The notes under the pieces are model-generated. The model had not been told where the DNA came from, did not search any database, and worked only from the letters and a program-made list of their open reading frames with translations. From Mycolicibacterium sp. TUM20985 (GTDB lineage Bacteria > Actinomycetota > Actinomycetes > Mycobacteriales > Mycobacteriaceae): a stretch of 64,000 nucleotides of DNA. Numbering within the stretch: the stretch's first letter is position 1; each line of letters begins with the position of its first letter. The stretch covers positions 3,658,001-3,722,000 of the forward strand of contig NZ_AP027291.1 in NCBI RefSeq assembly GCF_030295745.1. Reading direction: 5' to 3'. Below, piece after piece: positions 52,996 to 61,795 of this stretch. A program made the position numbers and the translations under genes.

Positions 52996-53844
52996 TTAGG
53001 ACCGACGGGCCGACGGGTCCGCCGTGGCCACGATCTTCACCACCAGGCCATCGTGGATCGTCAAGACGATCACTGCGAACAACCGACCTCGGGCGAACGC
53101 CAGCAGCACCGGCTGGCCGGGCGGCCCGGAGACGACCGTCGCCCCCGTCCCGAGGTAGCGCACGAGGTTGACGGCGACGTCGTCAGGCCCACGATTGACC
53201 CGGGGCGGTGGCGCGGGATGCGCGAGCACCGTGGCGCTGCCCCACACATCGGGATCCAAAAGACCTGTCAAAGCCGATATGTCACCTTTGGCGCACGCAG
53301 AGATGAACGCCTCGGTGACGCGAAGGTGCTCGGCGCCGGCGACCTCGACGTGGCCGGGCGCGTTGGCGGAGAACTTGGCGCGCGCCCGTCGCGCTAGCTG
53401 GCGGCACGTCCCAGCCGGTCTGCCGACCGTCTCGGCGATCTCGTCGAAGGGCACGGCGAACACGTCGTGTAGCACGAAGGCGACGCGCTCCCCCGGGCTC
53501 AGCTGAGACAACACCTCGAACAACGCGATGCCGACCTCGTCGTCGAGGGTCACGCGGTCGGCGGGGTCGGTGTCGATCCGAACGTCGACGAGGGCGGATT
53601 CCTGCTCGGGCGCAAGCTTCGTCTCGAGTCGCACGCGCGCCGACTTGAGGTGATCCAGGCACAACCGCCCCGCCACCACGGTCAGCCAGCCGCGCAGGTC
53701 ATCGATGTCGTCGAGGACGGTGCGGGACAGCCGCAGGAATGCCTCCTGCGCGATGTCCTCGGCCTCCCCGACGTCGCCAACCATTTGATAGGCCAGGTTG
53801 ACCAGGTAGGGCCGGTGGTCGCGCCATGCGGCAGTGATCGTCAT
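52996..53844 (-). CDS. sigI: ECF sigma factor, SigI-like with SnoaL-type C-terminal extension
   Basis: 282 aa. Sigma region 2 (about 5-72): YLVNLAYQMVGDVGEAEDIAQEAFLRL. Region 4 (about 105-155): LSPGERVAFVLHDVFAVPFDEIAETVGRPAGTCRQL. A SnoaL/NTF2-like extension (about 170-280) replaces an anti-sigma factor, as in the ECF41 group. Sequence is closest in feel to M. tuberculosis SigI (WRDHRPYLV, DHLKSA). It faces an epimerase gene that has an ECF41-like promoter, the usual arrangement. The extension's DGGGK motif is not preserved, so its control may differ. Confidence 0.85.
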   Translation of the reverse strand: MTITAAWRDHRPYLVNLAYQMVGDVGEAEDIAQEAFLRLSRTVLDDIDDLRGWLTVVAGRLCLDHLKSARVRLETKLAPEQESALVDVRIDTDPADRVTLDDEVGIALFEVLSQLSPGERVAFVLHDVFAVPFDEIAETVGRPAGTCRQLARRARAKFSANAPGHVEVAGAEHLRVTEAFISACAKGDISALTGLLDPDVWGSATVLAHPAPPPRVNRGPDDVAVNLVRYLGTGATVVSGPPGQPVLLAFARGRLFAVIVLTIHDGLVVKIVATADPSARRS

Positions 53845-53901
53845 GAGGGTACGACGAATCGGGGTGCGGAAAAGTTACGACCGGTCGCCAACGCGCGCCG
53901 G

Positions 53902-53928
53902 TGTAACTTCTGCCCGCGATGAGTCGTC
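53902..53928 (+). promoter_or_regulatory. ECF41-like promoter for the epimerase gene
   Basis: TGTAACT (53902-53908), then 16 bases, then CGTC (53925-53928). The described ECF41 promoter is TGTCACA-N16-CGTC; two of eleven positions differ. It ends 9 bases before the ATG at 53938, implying a very short or absent leader. Confidence 0.55.
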
Positions 53929-53937
53929 CTTGATTGC

Positions 53938-54783
53938 ATGGCCCCACTCAACACCGTCGTCGTCACCGGAGCGACCGGCAACGTCGGCGGACCGCTGGTC
54001 GTCGAACTCGCCGACGCCGGCATCGACGTCCGCGCGGTCACCCGTCAGCGCGTCGTCGAGTTTCCGCCTGGCGTCACTGCATTCGAGTCGGCGTTGGACG
54101 CCCTGCCCGGGGCGGACGCCGTCTTCCTCAACTCCAGAGCGCTCGGCTGCGACCTGCAGGCGACGATGGCCGCCGCCCGCGAGGTGGGTGTGCGGCGCCT
54201 GGTCGCCCTGTCGGCGATCAACGTCGACGACGACTTCTCTCGGCAGCCGTCACGTTTCCGTGGCGACCGCAACAGGGAATGTGAACGGCTGGCCGTCGAT
54301 TCGGGTCTGGAATGGGTGAGTTTGCGGCCCAGTGTCTTTGCGTCGAATTTCGCAGGCATGTGGGCACCTCAGATCCGCCGTGGCGACGTGGTGGGCGGTC
54401 CGTACGCGTCCGCGTCGAGTGCGCCGATCGCCGACGCCGACGTCTCGGCCGTCGCCGCACGGGCCCTGCTCACCGACGATCTGGTGGGTGGGCGGCTGGC
54501 ACTGACCGGACCGCAGTCGCTCACCTATTCCGAGCTCGTCGGCGTCATGGGCACGATCCTCGGTCGTGGACTCACCTACCTCGAGGTTCCGGAAGACGCT
54601 GTTCGACAGCACTTCTCGAGCATCGGTTTCGCGGCCGACTTCACCGACGCGTACTTGGCCCTCCTGGCGGAGACCGTGGATCGAACTGCAGTGGTGACCC
54701 GCGACGTCGAGGAGATCCTCGGACGCCCGGCCCGCACCTTCGCGCAATGGGTGTCCGAGCACCGCGACCGCTTCACCGAATGA
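53938..54783 (+). CDS. NmrA-type atypical SDR (NAD(P)-binding epimerase-like)
   Basis: 281 aa. Dinucleotide loop VVVTGATGNVGGPLVVEL at the start; no Tyr-x3-Lys catalytic pair, as expected of NmrA-like proteins. Other markers: FLNSRALGCDLQATM, RRLVALSAINVD, ERLAVDSGLEWVSLRPSVFASNF, and LTGPQSLTYSELVGVM. Divergent from the SigI-like sigma factor across 93 bases, the classic place for an ECF41 target (oxidoreductase or epimerase). A nitroreductase-like gene follows 15 bases later. Confidence 0.9.
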   Translation: MAPLNTVVVTGATGNVGGPLVVELADAGIDVRAVTRQRVVEFPPGVTAFESALDALPGADAVFLNSRALGCDLQATMAAAREVGVRRLVALSAINVDDDFSRQPSRFRGDRNRECERLAVDSGLEWVSLRPSVFASNFAGMWAPQIRRGDVVGGPYASASSAPIADADVSAVAARALLTDDLVGGRLALTGPQSLTYSELVGVMGTILGRGLTYLEVPEDAVRQHFSSIGFAADFTDAYLALLAETVDRTAVVTRDVEEILGRPARTFAQWVSEHRDRFTE

Positions 54784-54798
54784 GAAGGAGGACATGGC

Positions 54799-55239
54799 AT
54801 GTCGAATATCCGTCCACCGGGGTGGCTCAAGCCCATGAACAGGATCGTGGTCGCCGCGCAGAGACTCGGCATACCCGCGGGGCCGTCGATGGTGTTGACC
54901 GTTCCCGGTCGCAAGTCTGGCCAACCTCGCAGCACACCCATGACGCCGTTCGACCTCGACGGTGGGCTCTACACCGTCGCGGGCTATCCGGGCGCGGACT
55001 GGGCGGCCAATGCACGCGCCGCCGGGGTGGGGACGCTCGCACGCGGTCGTCGGACCCGAACCGTCAGGATCGTCGAACTATCCCCCGCCGAGTCGAAGCC
55101 CGTACTCCGCGCGTTCGCCGTCAAGGTTCCCGTCGGCGTCGGCTTCGCCAAGCGCAGTGGACTGGTCACCCACGGCACACCCGACGAATTCGAGTCACTC
55201 GCCGGGCAATTGGCGGTATTCCGCTTCGACCCGGCATAG
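54799..55239 (+). CDS. Deazaflavin (F420)-dependent nitroreductase-family protein
   Basis: 146 aa split-barrel protein of the Ddn/DUF385 family that uses reduced F420. Family landmarks: a helical start PPGWLKPMNRIVVAAQRLG, MVLTVPGRKSGQPRSTPMTPF, and YTVAGYPGADWAANARAAG. Reading frame has GAAGGAGG upstream of ATG 54799. Co-transcribed with the NmrA-type gene and so probably under the same sigma factor. Natural substrate not known; relatives reduce quinones or nitroaromatics. Confidence 0.9.
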   Translation: MSNIRPPGWLKPMNRIVVAAQRLGIPAGPSMVLTVPGRKSGQPRSTPMTPFDLDGGLYTVAGYPGADWAANARAAGVGTLARGRRTRTVRIVELSPAESKPVLRAFAVKVPVGVGFAKRSGLVTHGTPDEFESLAGQLAVFRFDPA

Positions 55240-55255
55240 CAGGCTTCCTTCAGCT

Positions 55256-55290
55256 CGCTCACGCCGTCATCCTAAAACCCGCCGTGAGCG
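55256..55290 (+). terminator. Hairpin between nitroreductase-like and HNH genes
   Basis: Arms CGCTCACG (55256-55263) and CGTGAGCG (55283-55290), 8 bp, 19-base loop, 17 bases after the nitroreductase-like stop. The HNH gene is convergent and ends 49 bases further on. No T-run; terminator use is plausible in a mycobacterium. Confidence 0.45.
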
Positions 55291-55338
55291 CGTCGAACGG
55301 AGGAGTCGTATTTGAGTCTCCCCGCCATCGACCCACAG

Positions 55339-56787
55339 TCAGGCGGCGACTGGCGGATCCGGTCCGACGGGTGGCTCGCCCCGTTGGGCCGCTGCATCGT
55401 TGGCGGCCTTGGGAGTCCAGGCGTCGTCGGCGGGTGTGCGGAATCGTTCGGGGTGGTGGTAGTGGTTGACCCGGTTTTGTCCGGTGTCCAACTGCGGCGG
55501 CGGATGCCATTCGGTGTCGTGGTGTTCGTTCATGAGTGTCGTCCAGCCGTCTGGGCCGACCATCCGGTTGTCGGGTCCACAGGCCAGGCTCATCTCGTTG
55601 ACGTTGGTGTTGCCGCCGTCGTTCCAGTCGGCGACGGTGTGGTGTACCTGGGTGCCGTAGGCGGGGACGGGGCAGCTGGGCTTGGTGCAGCCGCCGTCTC
55701 GCAGGATGATCGCCAGCCTTTGCGCCACGGAGGCGGTGCGGCGTGCCCTGAAGAAGTCCAGCACCTGGCCGGTGGCGTCGTCGAACACCCCCAGGTAGTT
55801 GGTCGCATTGTGTTCGGCGGCCATCTGCACGACGTCGGTGACGGGCATGAACGTGCCGCCGCCGGTGGTGGCGGTGCCGGTCATCGACATCAGATCGGCC
55901 AAGGTGGTGCGGATCAGGATGGCGGTCGGCACCCCGTTGAGGTGGCCCAGTTCCCCCTTGCTCAGGGCGTGCCGGGCGATGAACTCCATCGCGTCGTGCT
56001 GGCGTTGGGCCAGGGTGCGGTCATCGGCGTCGATCTGGGCTTGGCTGGGGATTCCCGAGAAGCAGGGCTGTTCGTCGGCGGGGTTGCACATGCCGGGGGC
56101 GGCGAATTTGGCGAACAGCACTTCCCACACCGCGCGGTGAGCCGGGGTCATCGTCGCGGTGAACTCGGTCATGGTGTCGTGGCGTTGGGGCCCGAGGCGG
56201 GCGCCGCGTCGGCGTTGGCGTTCCTCGTCATTGGGGGGCTGACCATCCTGATCCAAGAGGAACAAGGTTTGGTTGATCTGATCCTGCAGGGCCTTGGGTC
56301 CGTCCCCGACGCCGTGGCGTACCCAGTCCACCTCGATCTGCTCGCGTTCCGACGGCTGCACCCAGCCCGGGATCTTGGCCATGCCCTTGCAGAGGATGTC
56401 CACGTGCTCGTGGGTCAAGAACCCCATCCGTTGGGCCACCGCGACCGCGTCGAGGGTCGGCGCCAGAGGTTCACCGGTGATCGAGCGGCGGGGGCCGAGT
56501 TGGGCGGCGTGGGTGAGACGCCGCCCGGCTTCGCTGCCCGACAGGCGCCACCGGATCGCCAGCACGTCGCGCCAGGACTTCGCGCCCATCTCCGTGGGCG
56601 TGCTCTGCTGCTGCAGCTGGGCCAGCGCCCGGTGGCGATGCGCCGCGGTGCGGCACTCGGATTCCTCCAGGGCGTCGAGCAGCGTCACCGTCTCGCGCGC
56701 ACTCAACGCATCGAAGTCGAGTGCGTCGAGTTCATCGTGGACCGCGCGCAGCGCCGCCACGACGGCGAGCACGCGGTCCGTGGACAT
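55339..56787 (-). CDS. 13E12-family HNH endonuclease (DUF222-HNH), SOS-controlled
   Basis: 482 aa from ATG 56787; the frame is open to 56949 but the SOS box lies between. DUF222 domain (about 15-300) with ELDALDFDALSARETVTLLDALEE and AVAQRMGFLTHEHVDIL. The HNH module at about 375-430 reads LRDGGCTKPSCPVPAYGTQVHHTVADWNDGGNTN with the conserved HH and Cys pair. Such genes are repeated in mycobacterial genomes, and some are LexA-regulated. The box TCGAACACTAGTTCGA sits four bases upstream of the start. Its target and whether it is mobile are unknown. Confidence 0.93.
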   Translation of the reverse strand: MSTDRVLAVVAALRAVHDELDALDFDALSARETVTLLDALEESECRTAAHRHRALAQLQQQSTPTEMGAKSWRDVLAIRWRLSGSEAGRRLTHAAQLGPRRSITGEPLAPTLDAVAVAQRMGFLTHEHVDILCKGMAKIPGWVQPSEREQIEVDWVRHGVGDGPKALQDQINQTLFLLDQDGQPPNDEERQRRRGARLGPQRHDTMTEFTATMTPAHRAVWEVLFAKFAAPGMCNPADEQPCFSGIPSQAQIDADDRTLAQRQHDAMEFIARHALSKGELGHLNGVPTAILIRTTLADLMSMTGTATTGGGTFMPVTDVVQMAAEHNATNYLGVFDDATGQVLDFFRARRTASVAQRLAIILRDGGCTKPSCPVPAYGTQVHHTVADWNDGGNTNVNEMSLACGPDNRMVGPDGWTTLMNEHHDTEWHPPPQLDTGQNRVNHYHHPERFRTPADDAWTPKAANDAAAQRGEPPVGPDPPVAA

Positions 56788-56790
56788 GAC

Positions 56791-56806
56791 TCGAACACTA
56801 GTTCGA
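56791..56806. promoter_or_regulatory. Perfect mycobacterial SOS (LexA) box
   Basis: TCGAAC-acta-GTTCGA matches the mycobacterial LexA consensus TCGAAC-N4-GTTCGA at every defined base. It lies 3 bases before the start codon of the HNH nuclease gene, so LexA binding would block transcription or its start. Confidence 0.92.
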
Positions 56807-56881
56807 CCCACCGACAAGTCCACCCGCCGATGTGACCAGTGAAACCCAAGTGACAGAAGAGTTTTCGGGAAACTCGAGCCC

Positions 56882-57604
56882 TCAGCCGCCGAGGAACGCC
56901 GCGATCCCCGCGACAACGGCGTTCGCGTAGGCCGCGCGACCCGACTCACTGGTCATCCGAGCCGCATCGTCGGCATTCCGCATGTTCCCGAGTTCGACGA
57001 GCACCGCGGGATATTCGGCGAGGTTCAGCCCCGCGAGGTCAGCGCGTCCGAGCAGTCCCCGTGAGCCCAGGTAGGTCGATTCGCTCAGCCCCGACGCCGA
57101 CAGCGCATCGCGCATGTCCGTTGCGAGCCGGATCGACGGCTCGCCCTGCGACGGAAACAGCGGCGGGCTCGAGTAGTTCACGTGAAAGCCGTGCCCGGAC
57201 GCCGGCCCGCCGTCGGCGTGCAAGCTGACGATCGCGTCCGGGTGTCGCGCATTCGCGGCCGCGGCCCGCGCGTCGACACAGGGCGCCGCGCCACTGTCGT
57301 CGATCCGCGACAAGACCGTGGTCGCGCCCATCCCCTCCAGAGCGCTCTGCACGAGCCGGGCGACCTCCCAGTCGAACGTGTGCTCCGGGAACCCGGCCTC
57401 GGTCGCAGTCCCGGTGGTCTGGCAGTCCTTAATTCCCCCGCGGCCATTGGGCACCTGGCGGCTCAGCGGACCGTCGGCCGCGGCGCCGTGTCCGGGATCC
57501 AGCACGATCATCTTGCCCGCGAGGTCCGCGGCGTGGGCGGCCGGCGAGGACCAGAACGACGTCGCCACGACGACGGAGGCCATCAGCAGTGCCAGTGCTC
57601 GCAT
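56882..57604 (-). CDS. N-acetylmuramoyl-L-alanine amidase (Rv3717/Ami1-like)
   Basis: 240 aa secreted Amidase_3 zinc enzyme that cleaves the stem peptide from peptidoglycan. Signal peptide ends at SSPAAHA near residue 25. Zinc ligands: His in VLDPGHG, Glu in the EAGFPEHTF segment, His in VSLHADGG; catalytic Glu in AVLVELGNMRN. An extra segment with Cys (DCQTTG and AAPCVD) could form a disulfide that guards the site, as in M. tuberculosis Rv3717. It lies 24 bases downstream of the PuuE-like gene and upstream of the HNH gene on the same strand. Confidence 0.93.
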   Translation of the reverse strand: MRALALLMASVVVATSFWSSPAAHAADLAGKMIVLDPGHGAAADGPLSRQVPNGRGGIKDCQTTGTATEAGFPEHTFDWEVARLVQSALEGMGATTVLSRIDDSGAAPCVDARAAAANARHPDAIVSLHADGGPASGHGFHVNYSSPPLFPSQGEPSIRLATDMRDALSASGLSESTYLGSRGLLGRADLAGLNLAEYPAVLVELGNMRNADDAARMTSESGRAAYANAVVAGIAAFLGG

Positions 57605-57628
57605 CGCCCCACGCTAACAAGCCGCGGA

Positions 57629-58549
57629 TCAGCCTCCCGGCGGGAAGTTCTGCACCCAGTGCCTGGCGATGTCGACTCTGCGCGCGATCCAGACCGCGTC
57701 GTGCGACTGCACGTGATCGAGAAACCTCGTCAGCGCGGCGGTCCGCGCCGGGCGGCCGACGAGCCGGCAGTGCAGTCCGATGGACAGCATCTTCGGCGCG
57801 CCCGCGGCGCCTTCGGCGTACAACACGTCGAACGCGTCACGCAAATAGGTGAAGAACTCGTCGCCGCTGGGAAAGCCGCTGGTGGACACGAACTTCATGT
57901 CGTTGGTGTCCAACGTGTAGGGCACGACCAGGTGGTCCTGTCCCGACACCCGGGTCCAGTACGGCAGGTCGTCGGCGTAGGAGTCGGCGTCGTAGAGGAA
58001 GCCGCCATGCTCGACGACGAGTTCGCGGGTTTGGGGCGAGTCCCGGCCCGTGTACCAGCCCAGCGGTGCTTCACCCGTCAGTTCGGTGATGAGGCGAACT
58101 GCGTCCGCCATGTCGGTGCGTTCGGTCTGCGCGTCGACCAGCTGATAGCTGCGCCACTTCAAGCCGTGACAGGCGATCTCGTCGCCGCGCGCCGCGAAGG
58201 CGGCGACGGCCTCCGGGTTGCGTGCCAGCGCCGTGGCGACGCCGAAGATGGTCAGCGGGAGCCCGCGCTGGTCGAACAACCGCAGCACCCGCCACAGCCC
58301 TGCGCGCGAGCCATACTCGTAGAGCGACTCGATGCTCATGTGCCGATTCGGAAAGGGTTGCGCGCCAACTACTTCGGACAAAAACGTCTCCGAGGACTCG
58401 TCACCGTGCAGGACGTTGTCCTCCCCACCCTCCTCGTAGTTGAGCACGAACTGCAGCGCGATGTTCGCGCCGCCGGGCCACCGCGGATCGGGCGGATGCT
58501 GGCCGTACCCCACCATGTCGCGCGGGTAGTCGTCGATGGGCGGCGTCAT
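57629..58549 (-). CDS. PuuE-like polysaccharide deacetylase family protein
   Basis: 306 aa from ATG 58549. NodB-fold hydrolase related to PuuE allantoinase and imidase-type enzymes: ALQFVLNYEEGGED, EYGSRAGLWRVLRLFDQRGLPLTIFGVA, DEIACHGLKWRSY with the metal His, and GWYTGRDSPQTRELVVEHGGFLYDADSY. No signal peptide, so cytosolic, supporting a purine/ureide rather than a cell-wall substrate. The frame runs open 44 codons further, but those residues are not family-like. Other purine-degradation genes are not in the window, so the substrate is uncertain. Confidence 0.88.
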   Translation of the reverse strand: MTPPIDDYPRDMVGYGQHPPDPRWPGGANIALQFVLNYEEGGEDNVLHGDESSETFLSEVVGAQPFPNRHMSIESLYEYGSRAGLWRVLRLFDQRGLPLTIFGVATALARNPEAVAAFAARGDEIACHGLKWRSYQLVDAQTERTDMADAVRLITELTGEAPLGWYTGRDSPQTRELVVEHGGFLYDADSYADDLPYWTRVSGQDHLVVPYTLDTNDMKFVSTSGFPSGDEFFTYLRDAFDVLYAEGAAGAPKMLSIGLHCRLVGRPARTAALTRFLDHVQSHDAVWIARRVDIARHWVQNFPPGG

Positions 58550-58639
58550 GGTGGGATTGTCGCAGCGGATCGGCCTGCTTTCGCGGCGACCGTCGCACCT
58601 TGGAGTTTTCTCTTGGCGAATTCGGGCAAGATCGAAGTC

Positions 58640-59932
58640 ATGCCAACGTTGCTGTGGTTCCGCCGCGACCTTCGCCTCCACGATCTGCCCGCATTGCTGG
58701 ATGCCGCCAAGGACGATCAGGAAGTGCTCGCCTGCTACGTGCTCGATCCGCGGCTCAGGGCGACGTCTGGCCCACGGCGGCTGCAGTACCTCTACGACGC
58801 CCTGCGCGAACTACGCGACGGGCTCGACGGCCGACTGCTGGTCGTCGACGGTCGCCCGGAGACCGAGATCCCGGCTCTGGCCACCAAGGTCGGCGCCACG
58901 TCCGTCCACGTCTCGGGTGACTACCTGACGTTCGGGATGCGCAGGGACAAGGCGGTTCGCGACGCACTCGGCGACGTACCAATGGAGGATTCGGGTTCGC
59001 CGTACCTCGTCTCGCCCGGCCGGGTCACCAAGGGCGACGGCACGCCGTACAAGGTCTTCACCCCGTACTTCACGGCGTGGAAGGAGCACGGCTGGCGCGG
59101 CCCCGCGCTGACGACTGCGAAGTCGGCCCGCTGGATCGACCCAGCCGACGTCGGCGGTGGCGTCGACATTCCGCCCGGTGACGCCGAGCTGGACCATCCG
59201 GCCGGCGAGGCCGCGGCGAAAACGGGGTGGAAGAAGTTCCTCGATTCCGCGGTCGCCGACTACGCCGACGATCGGAACCGGCCCGATCACGACGGCACCA
59301 GCCGCATGTCGGCACACCTCAAGTTCGGCACCATCCACCCGCGCACGATGGCGGCCGACCTCGGTACGGGCCAGGGGCCGCAGGCCTACCTCCGCGAGCT
59401 CGCGTTCCGCGATTTCTACGCCAGCGTCGTGTACGCCTGGCCCGACAGCACCTGGTGGAACTGGAACAAGAACTTCGACCGGATCGAGGTCGACGAGGAC
59501 GCCGACGCCACCAAGCGGTTCGAGGCGTGGAAGGCCGGCAAGACGGGCTTTCCCATCGTCGACGCCGGAATGCGCCAGCTCGCCGACACCGGTTTCATGC
59601 ACAACCGGGTTCGGATGATCACTGCGTCATTCCTCGTGAAGGATCTGCATCTGCCGTGGCAGTGGGGTGCGCGGTGGTTCCTCGAGCAGCTCACCGACGG
59701 CGACATGGCCAGCAATCAGCACGGCTGGCAGTGGGCGGCGGGCAGCGGCACCGATGCTTCGCCCTATTTCCGGGTGTTCAACCCGACGACCCAGGGCAAC
59801 AAGTTCGATCCCGACGGCGCCTACGTCGAGCGGTGGGTGCCCGAGTCACGTGGGGACGACTATCCCGAACCGATGGTCGACCATGCCGCCGAGCGCCTCG
59901 AAGCGCTACGGCGCTACGAGGCCGTCCGCTGA
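58640..59932 (+). CDS. phr: Deoxyribodipyrimidine photolyase
   Basis: 430 aa flavoprotein that splits UV-induced pyrimidine dimers in light. ATG 58640; the frame is open far upstream over the antisense of other genes, but MPTLLWFRRDLRLHDLPAL is the standard start. N-terminal antenna domain to about residue 130, then the FAD domain: GTSRMSAHLKFGTIHPR, LAFRDFYASVVYAWP, TGFPIVDAGMRQLADTGFMHNRVRMI, DGDMASNQHGWQWAAGSGTDA. All the FAD-contact segments look intact. Divergent from the PuuE-like gene across 90 bases. Confidence 0.94.
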   Translation: MPTLLWFRRDLRLHDLPALLDAAKDDQEVLACYVLDPRLRATSGPRRLQYLYDALRELRDGLDGRLLVVDGRPETEIPALATKVGATSVHVSGDYLTFGMRRDKAVRDALGDVPMEDSGSPYLVSPGRVTKGDGTPYKVFTPYFTAWKEHGWRGPALTTAKSARWIDPADVGGGVDIPPGDAELDHPAGEAAAKTGWKKFLDSAVADYADDRNRPDHDGTSRMSAHLKFGTIHPRTMAADLGTGQGPQAYLRELAFRDFYASVVYAWPDSTWWNWNKNFDRIEVDEDADATKRFEAWKAGKTGFPIVDAGMRQLADTGFMHNRVRMITASFLVKDLHLPWQWGARWFLEQLTDGDMASNQHGWQWAAGSGTDASPYFRVFNPTTQGNKFDPDGAYVERWVPESRGDDYPEPMVDHAAERLEALRRYEAVR

Positions 59933-60001
59933 ACTCCCTGACTACGACGTCCTGTCGTATGCCAGAATGAGGCCAGTAGACCGGACCCCTGAGGAGCAAC
60001 C

Positions 60002-60256
60002 GTGGCGAGCACCGAGGTCGAACGACACACCGGCGTAGACGTCGAGGACGTGCCGTCGGCGAACTGGGGTTGGTCGAAGCAGAATCACCGCGCCATCCAG
60101 ATCGGCGGCATTCTCGCCGGGTTCTTCATGCTCGCAATGCTGCGCGGCAACCACGTCGGTCACGTCGAGGACATCTTCCTCGTCGGCTTCGCCCTGGTCA
60201 TCTGGGGAATCGTGTTCCGCGACTGGTGGCTCCGCCGCCGCGGCTGGAACCGCTAG
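60002..60256 (+). CDS. DUF2631 small membrane protein
   Basis: 84 aa, GTG at 60002 with GAGGAG upstream. An acidic N-terminus with NWGWSK is followed by two hydrophobic helices (IQIGGILAGFFMLAMLRG and IFLVGFALVIWGIVF) and a basic WWLRRRGWNR end. This is the actinobacterial DUF2631 layout. It lies 69 bases downstream of phr and ends 7 bases before the convergent WS/DGAT gene. Function unknown. Confidence 0.88.
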   Translation: MASTEVERHTGVDVEDVPSANWGWSKQNHRAIQIGGILAGFFMLAMLRGNHVGHVEDIFLVGFALVIWGIVFRDWWLRRRGWNR

Positions 60257-60263
60257 CCCTGGG

Positions 60264-61697
60264 TCAGCGAGCTGCGCCCGCCGTCGGCATGGCGTCCGCC
60301 ACGTCCGTCAGCGCGCTCGACAGGCCGGCTACGCCGCGAAGTTCGACGAACGCGCGGACCATCGCCTCCGTCATTTCGTGCGGATCGTCGGTGGTCAGGT
60401 CGTCGGTGAGGACGGAGACGTTCAGCTGATCGACGTAGCTCCACACCGTCACGTTCATGCCGCTGCCCGCGACGAGCGGGCCGACGGAGTAGATCTCGCT
60501 GATCACCGCGCCACCGAACGATCCCCGCTCCCGCGGTCCCGGCACGTTGGACACGGTGAGGTTCATGATCAGGCTCGACTCCACCCGCTTCGACTGCCAC
60601 CGGAAGGCCGGCGGCGTCATCGAGGGCGGTAGGTAGTTCAACCAGGTGGCGATCAGGTCCGGGCCGAGCAGCTGGTGGTTCTCCTTGGCGATCCTGGTGG
60701 CCGCCGCGGTCAGACGAACCCGCTGAAGCGGATCGGCGACGTGCACCGCCAGGGAGGGCGTCATGTAGCTGAACTCGTTGCCCGCCAAGCGGTCCGGGTC
60801 GCCGTAGCTGACCGGTACACCGGCGATCAGGGGCGCGTCCGCCACACCGTCGTACCGCAGCGACAGTTCTCGGAGCGCACCCGCAACGGACGCGAGGACG
60901 ACGTCGTTGAGGGTCACGCCGAGCGCCTTCGCCGCCTCCTTGACGTCGGGGAGTGCCAGTGGCACGGTGGCGAACCGGCGCGTCGGGGACACCACGTGGT
61001 TGAGGAACGTCGGGGGCGGGGCGAAGTTGGGGGCGAGCTCGGGATTGCGGCCGCGCTCCTTCGCACGGCGGCGAACCCGCGACACTCCGCGGGCGGTGTC
61101 GGCGACGAGGCTCGGCAGCCGCCGAAGCTGGCCGGCGTGATCGCGTCCGGCGGCGGTGAGCAGTCCGATCCTCGTCCGCTCGGCGTCCGCCGTGCGGATG
61201 GCCTTCGCCGGGAACTCAGGCGGATCCGGCTGGATGGCCCAGCCCATCTGGTTGGCCGACGCGACGCCGTCGGCAAGCACGTGGTGCACCTTGTGGATGA
61301 TCGCCACCCGGTCGCCGGCCAGGCCCTCGGCGACGTACATCTCCCAGAGCGGTCGACTGCGGTCCAGCGGCGTGCTCGCGATCTCCCCGATGAGGTCGTC
61401 GAGTTCGCGTCGCCCACCCGGCGCCCGCACCGCGACCCGGCGGACGTGATAATCGAAGTCGATGCCGGCGTTCTCCACCCACATCGGATGGTGCAGCTTC
61501 ATCGGGATGTCCACCAGTTGGTAGCGCAGCGGTTTCAGAGCGAGCAGTCGGGGTTCGGCGACTCGGCGAAAGAGATCGAAGGTGAACCGCCCGTCGAGAC
61601 CGGACACGTCGAGGACGCCGATCTTCAGGGTGTGCATGTGGATCTCGGGCGCCTCGCTGTACAACATCAGGGCATCCACCCCGTTGAGCCGCCGCAT
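60264..61697 (-). CDS. Wax ester synthase/diacylglycerol acyltransferase (WS/DGAT)
   Basis: 477 aa acyl-CoA-dependent acyltransferase of the Tgs family, making triacylglycerol or wax esters as storage lipid. The catalytic HHxxxDG is intact: KVHHVLADGVAS, residues 138-144. Further markers: RLNGVDALMLYSE at the start, PLWEMYVAEGL, LNDVVLASVAGALREL, and NLTVSNVPGPRERGSFGGA. ATG 61697 was chosen (GGGGTGGG upstream) over a longer open frame. Divergent from the DUF427 gene across 98 bases. No membrane helix, consistent with lipid-droplet association. Confidence 0.93.
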   Translation of the reverse strand: MRRLNGVDALMLYSEAPEIHMHTLKIGVLDVSGLDGRFTFDLFRRVAEPRLLALKPLRYQLVDIPMKLHHPMWVENAGIDFDYHVRRVAVRAPGGRRELDDLIGEIASTPLDRSRPLWEMYVAEGLAGDRVAIIHKVHHVLADGVASANQMGWAIQPDPPEFPAKAIRTADAERTRIGLLTAAGRDHAGQLRRLPSLVADTARGVSRVRRRAKERGRNPELAPNFAPPPTFLNHVVSPTRRFATVPLALPDVKEAAKALGVTLNDVVLASVAGALRELSLRYDGVADAPLIAGVPVSYGDPDRLAGNEFSYMTPSLAVHVADPLQRVRLTAAATRIAKENHQLLGPDLIATWLNYLPPSMTPPAFRWQSKRVESSLIMNLTVSNVPGPRERGSFGGAVISEIYSVGPLVAGSGMNVTVWSYVDQLNVSVLTDDLTTDDPHEMTEAMVRAFVELRGVAGLSSALTDVADAMPTAGAAR

Positions 61698-61795
61698 TGC
61701 CCACCCCTGCCTCGTTTGGAGCCTCCATTGAACGCCGTCGACGCCGATTACACCGCGGACGTGACAATCGATTCGATCTTTGTAAACCTGTGCTG

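Noticed and set aside
55339..56787. Insertion sequence
   Set aside because: DUF222-HNH gene is a repeated family, but no terminal inverted repeats or target duplication were seen around it.
55312..56835. Plus-strand frame beginning TTG right after GGAGGAG, opposite the HNH nuclease
   Set aside because: Despite the good binding site, the product is a low-similarity antisense of a clear DUF222-HNH gene.
57182..58639. Upstream extension of the photolyase frame
   Set aside because: Covers the antisense of the PuuE-like and amidase genes; photolyase family starts at MPTLLWFRRDL.
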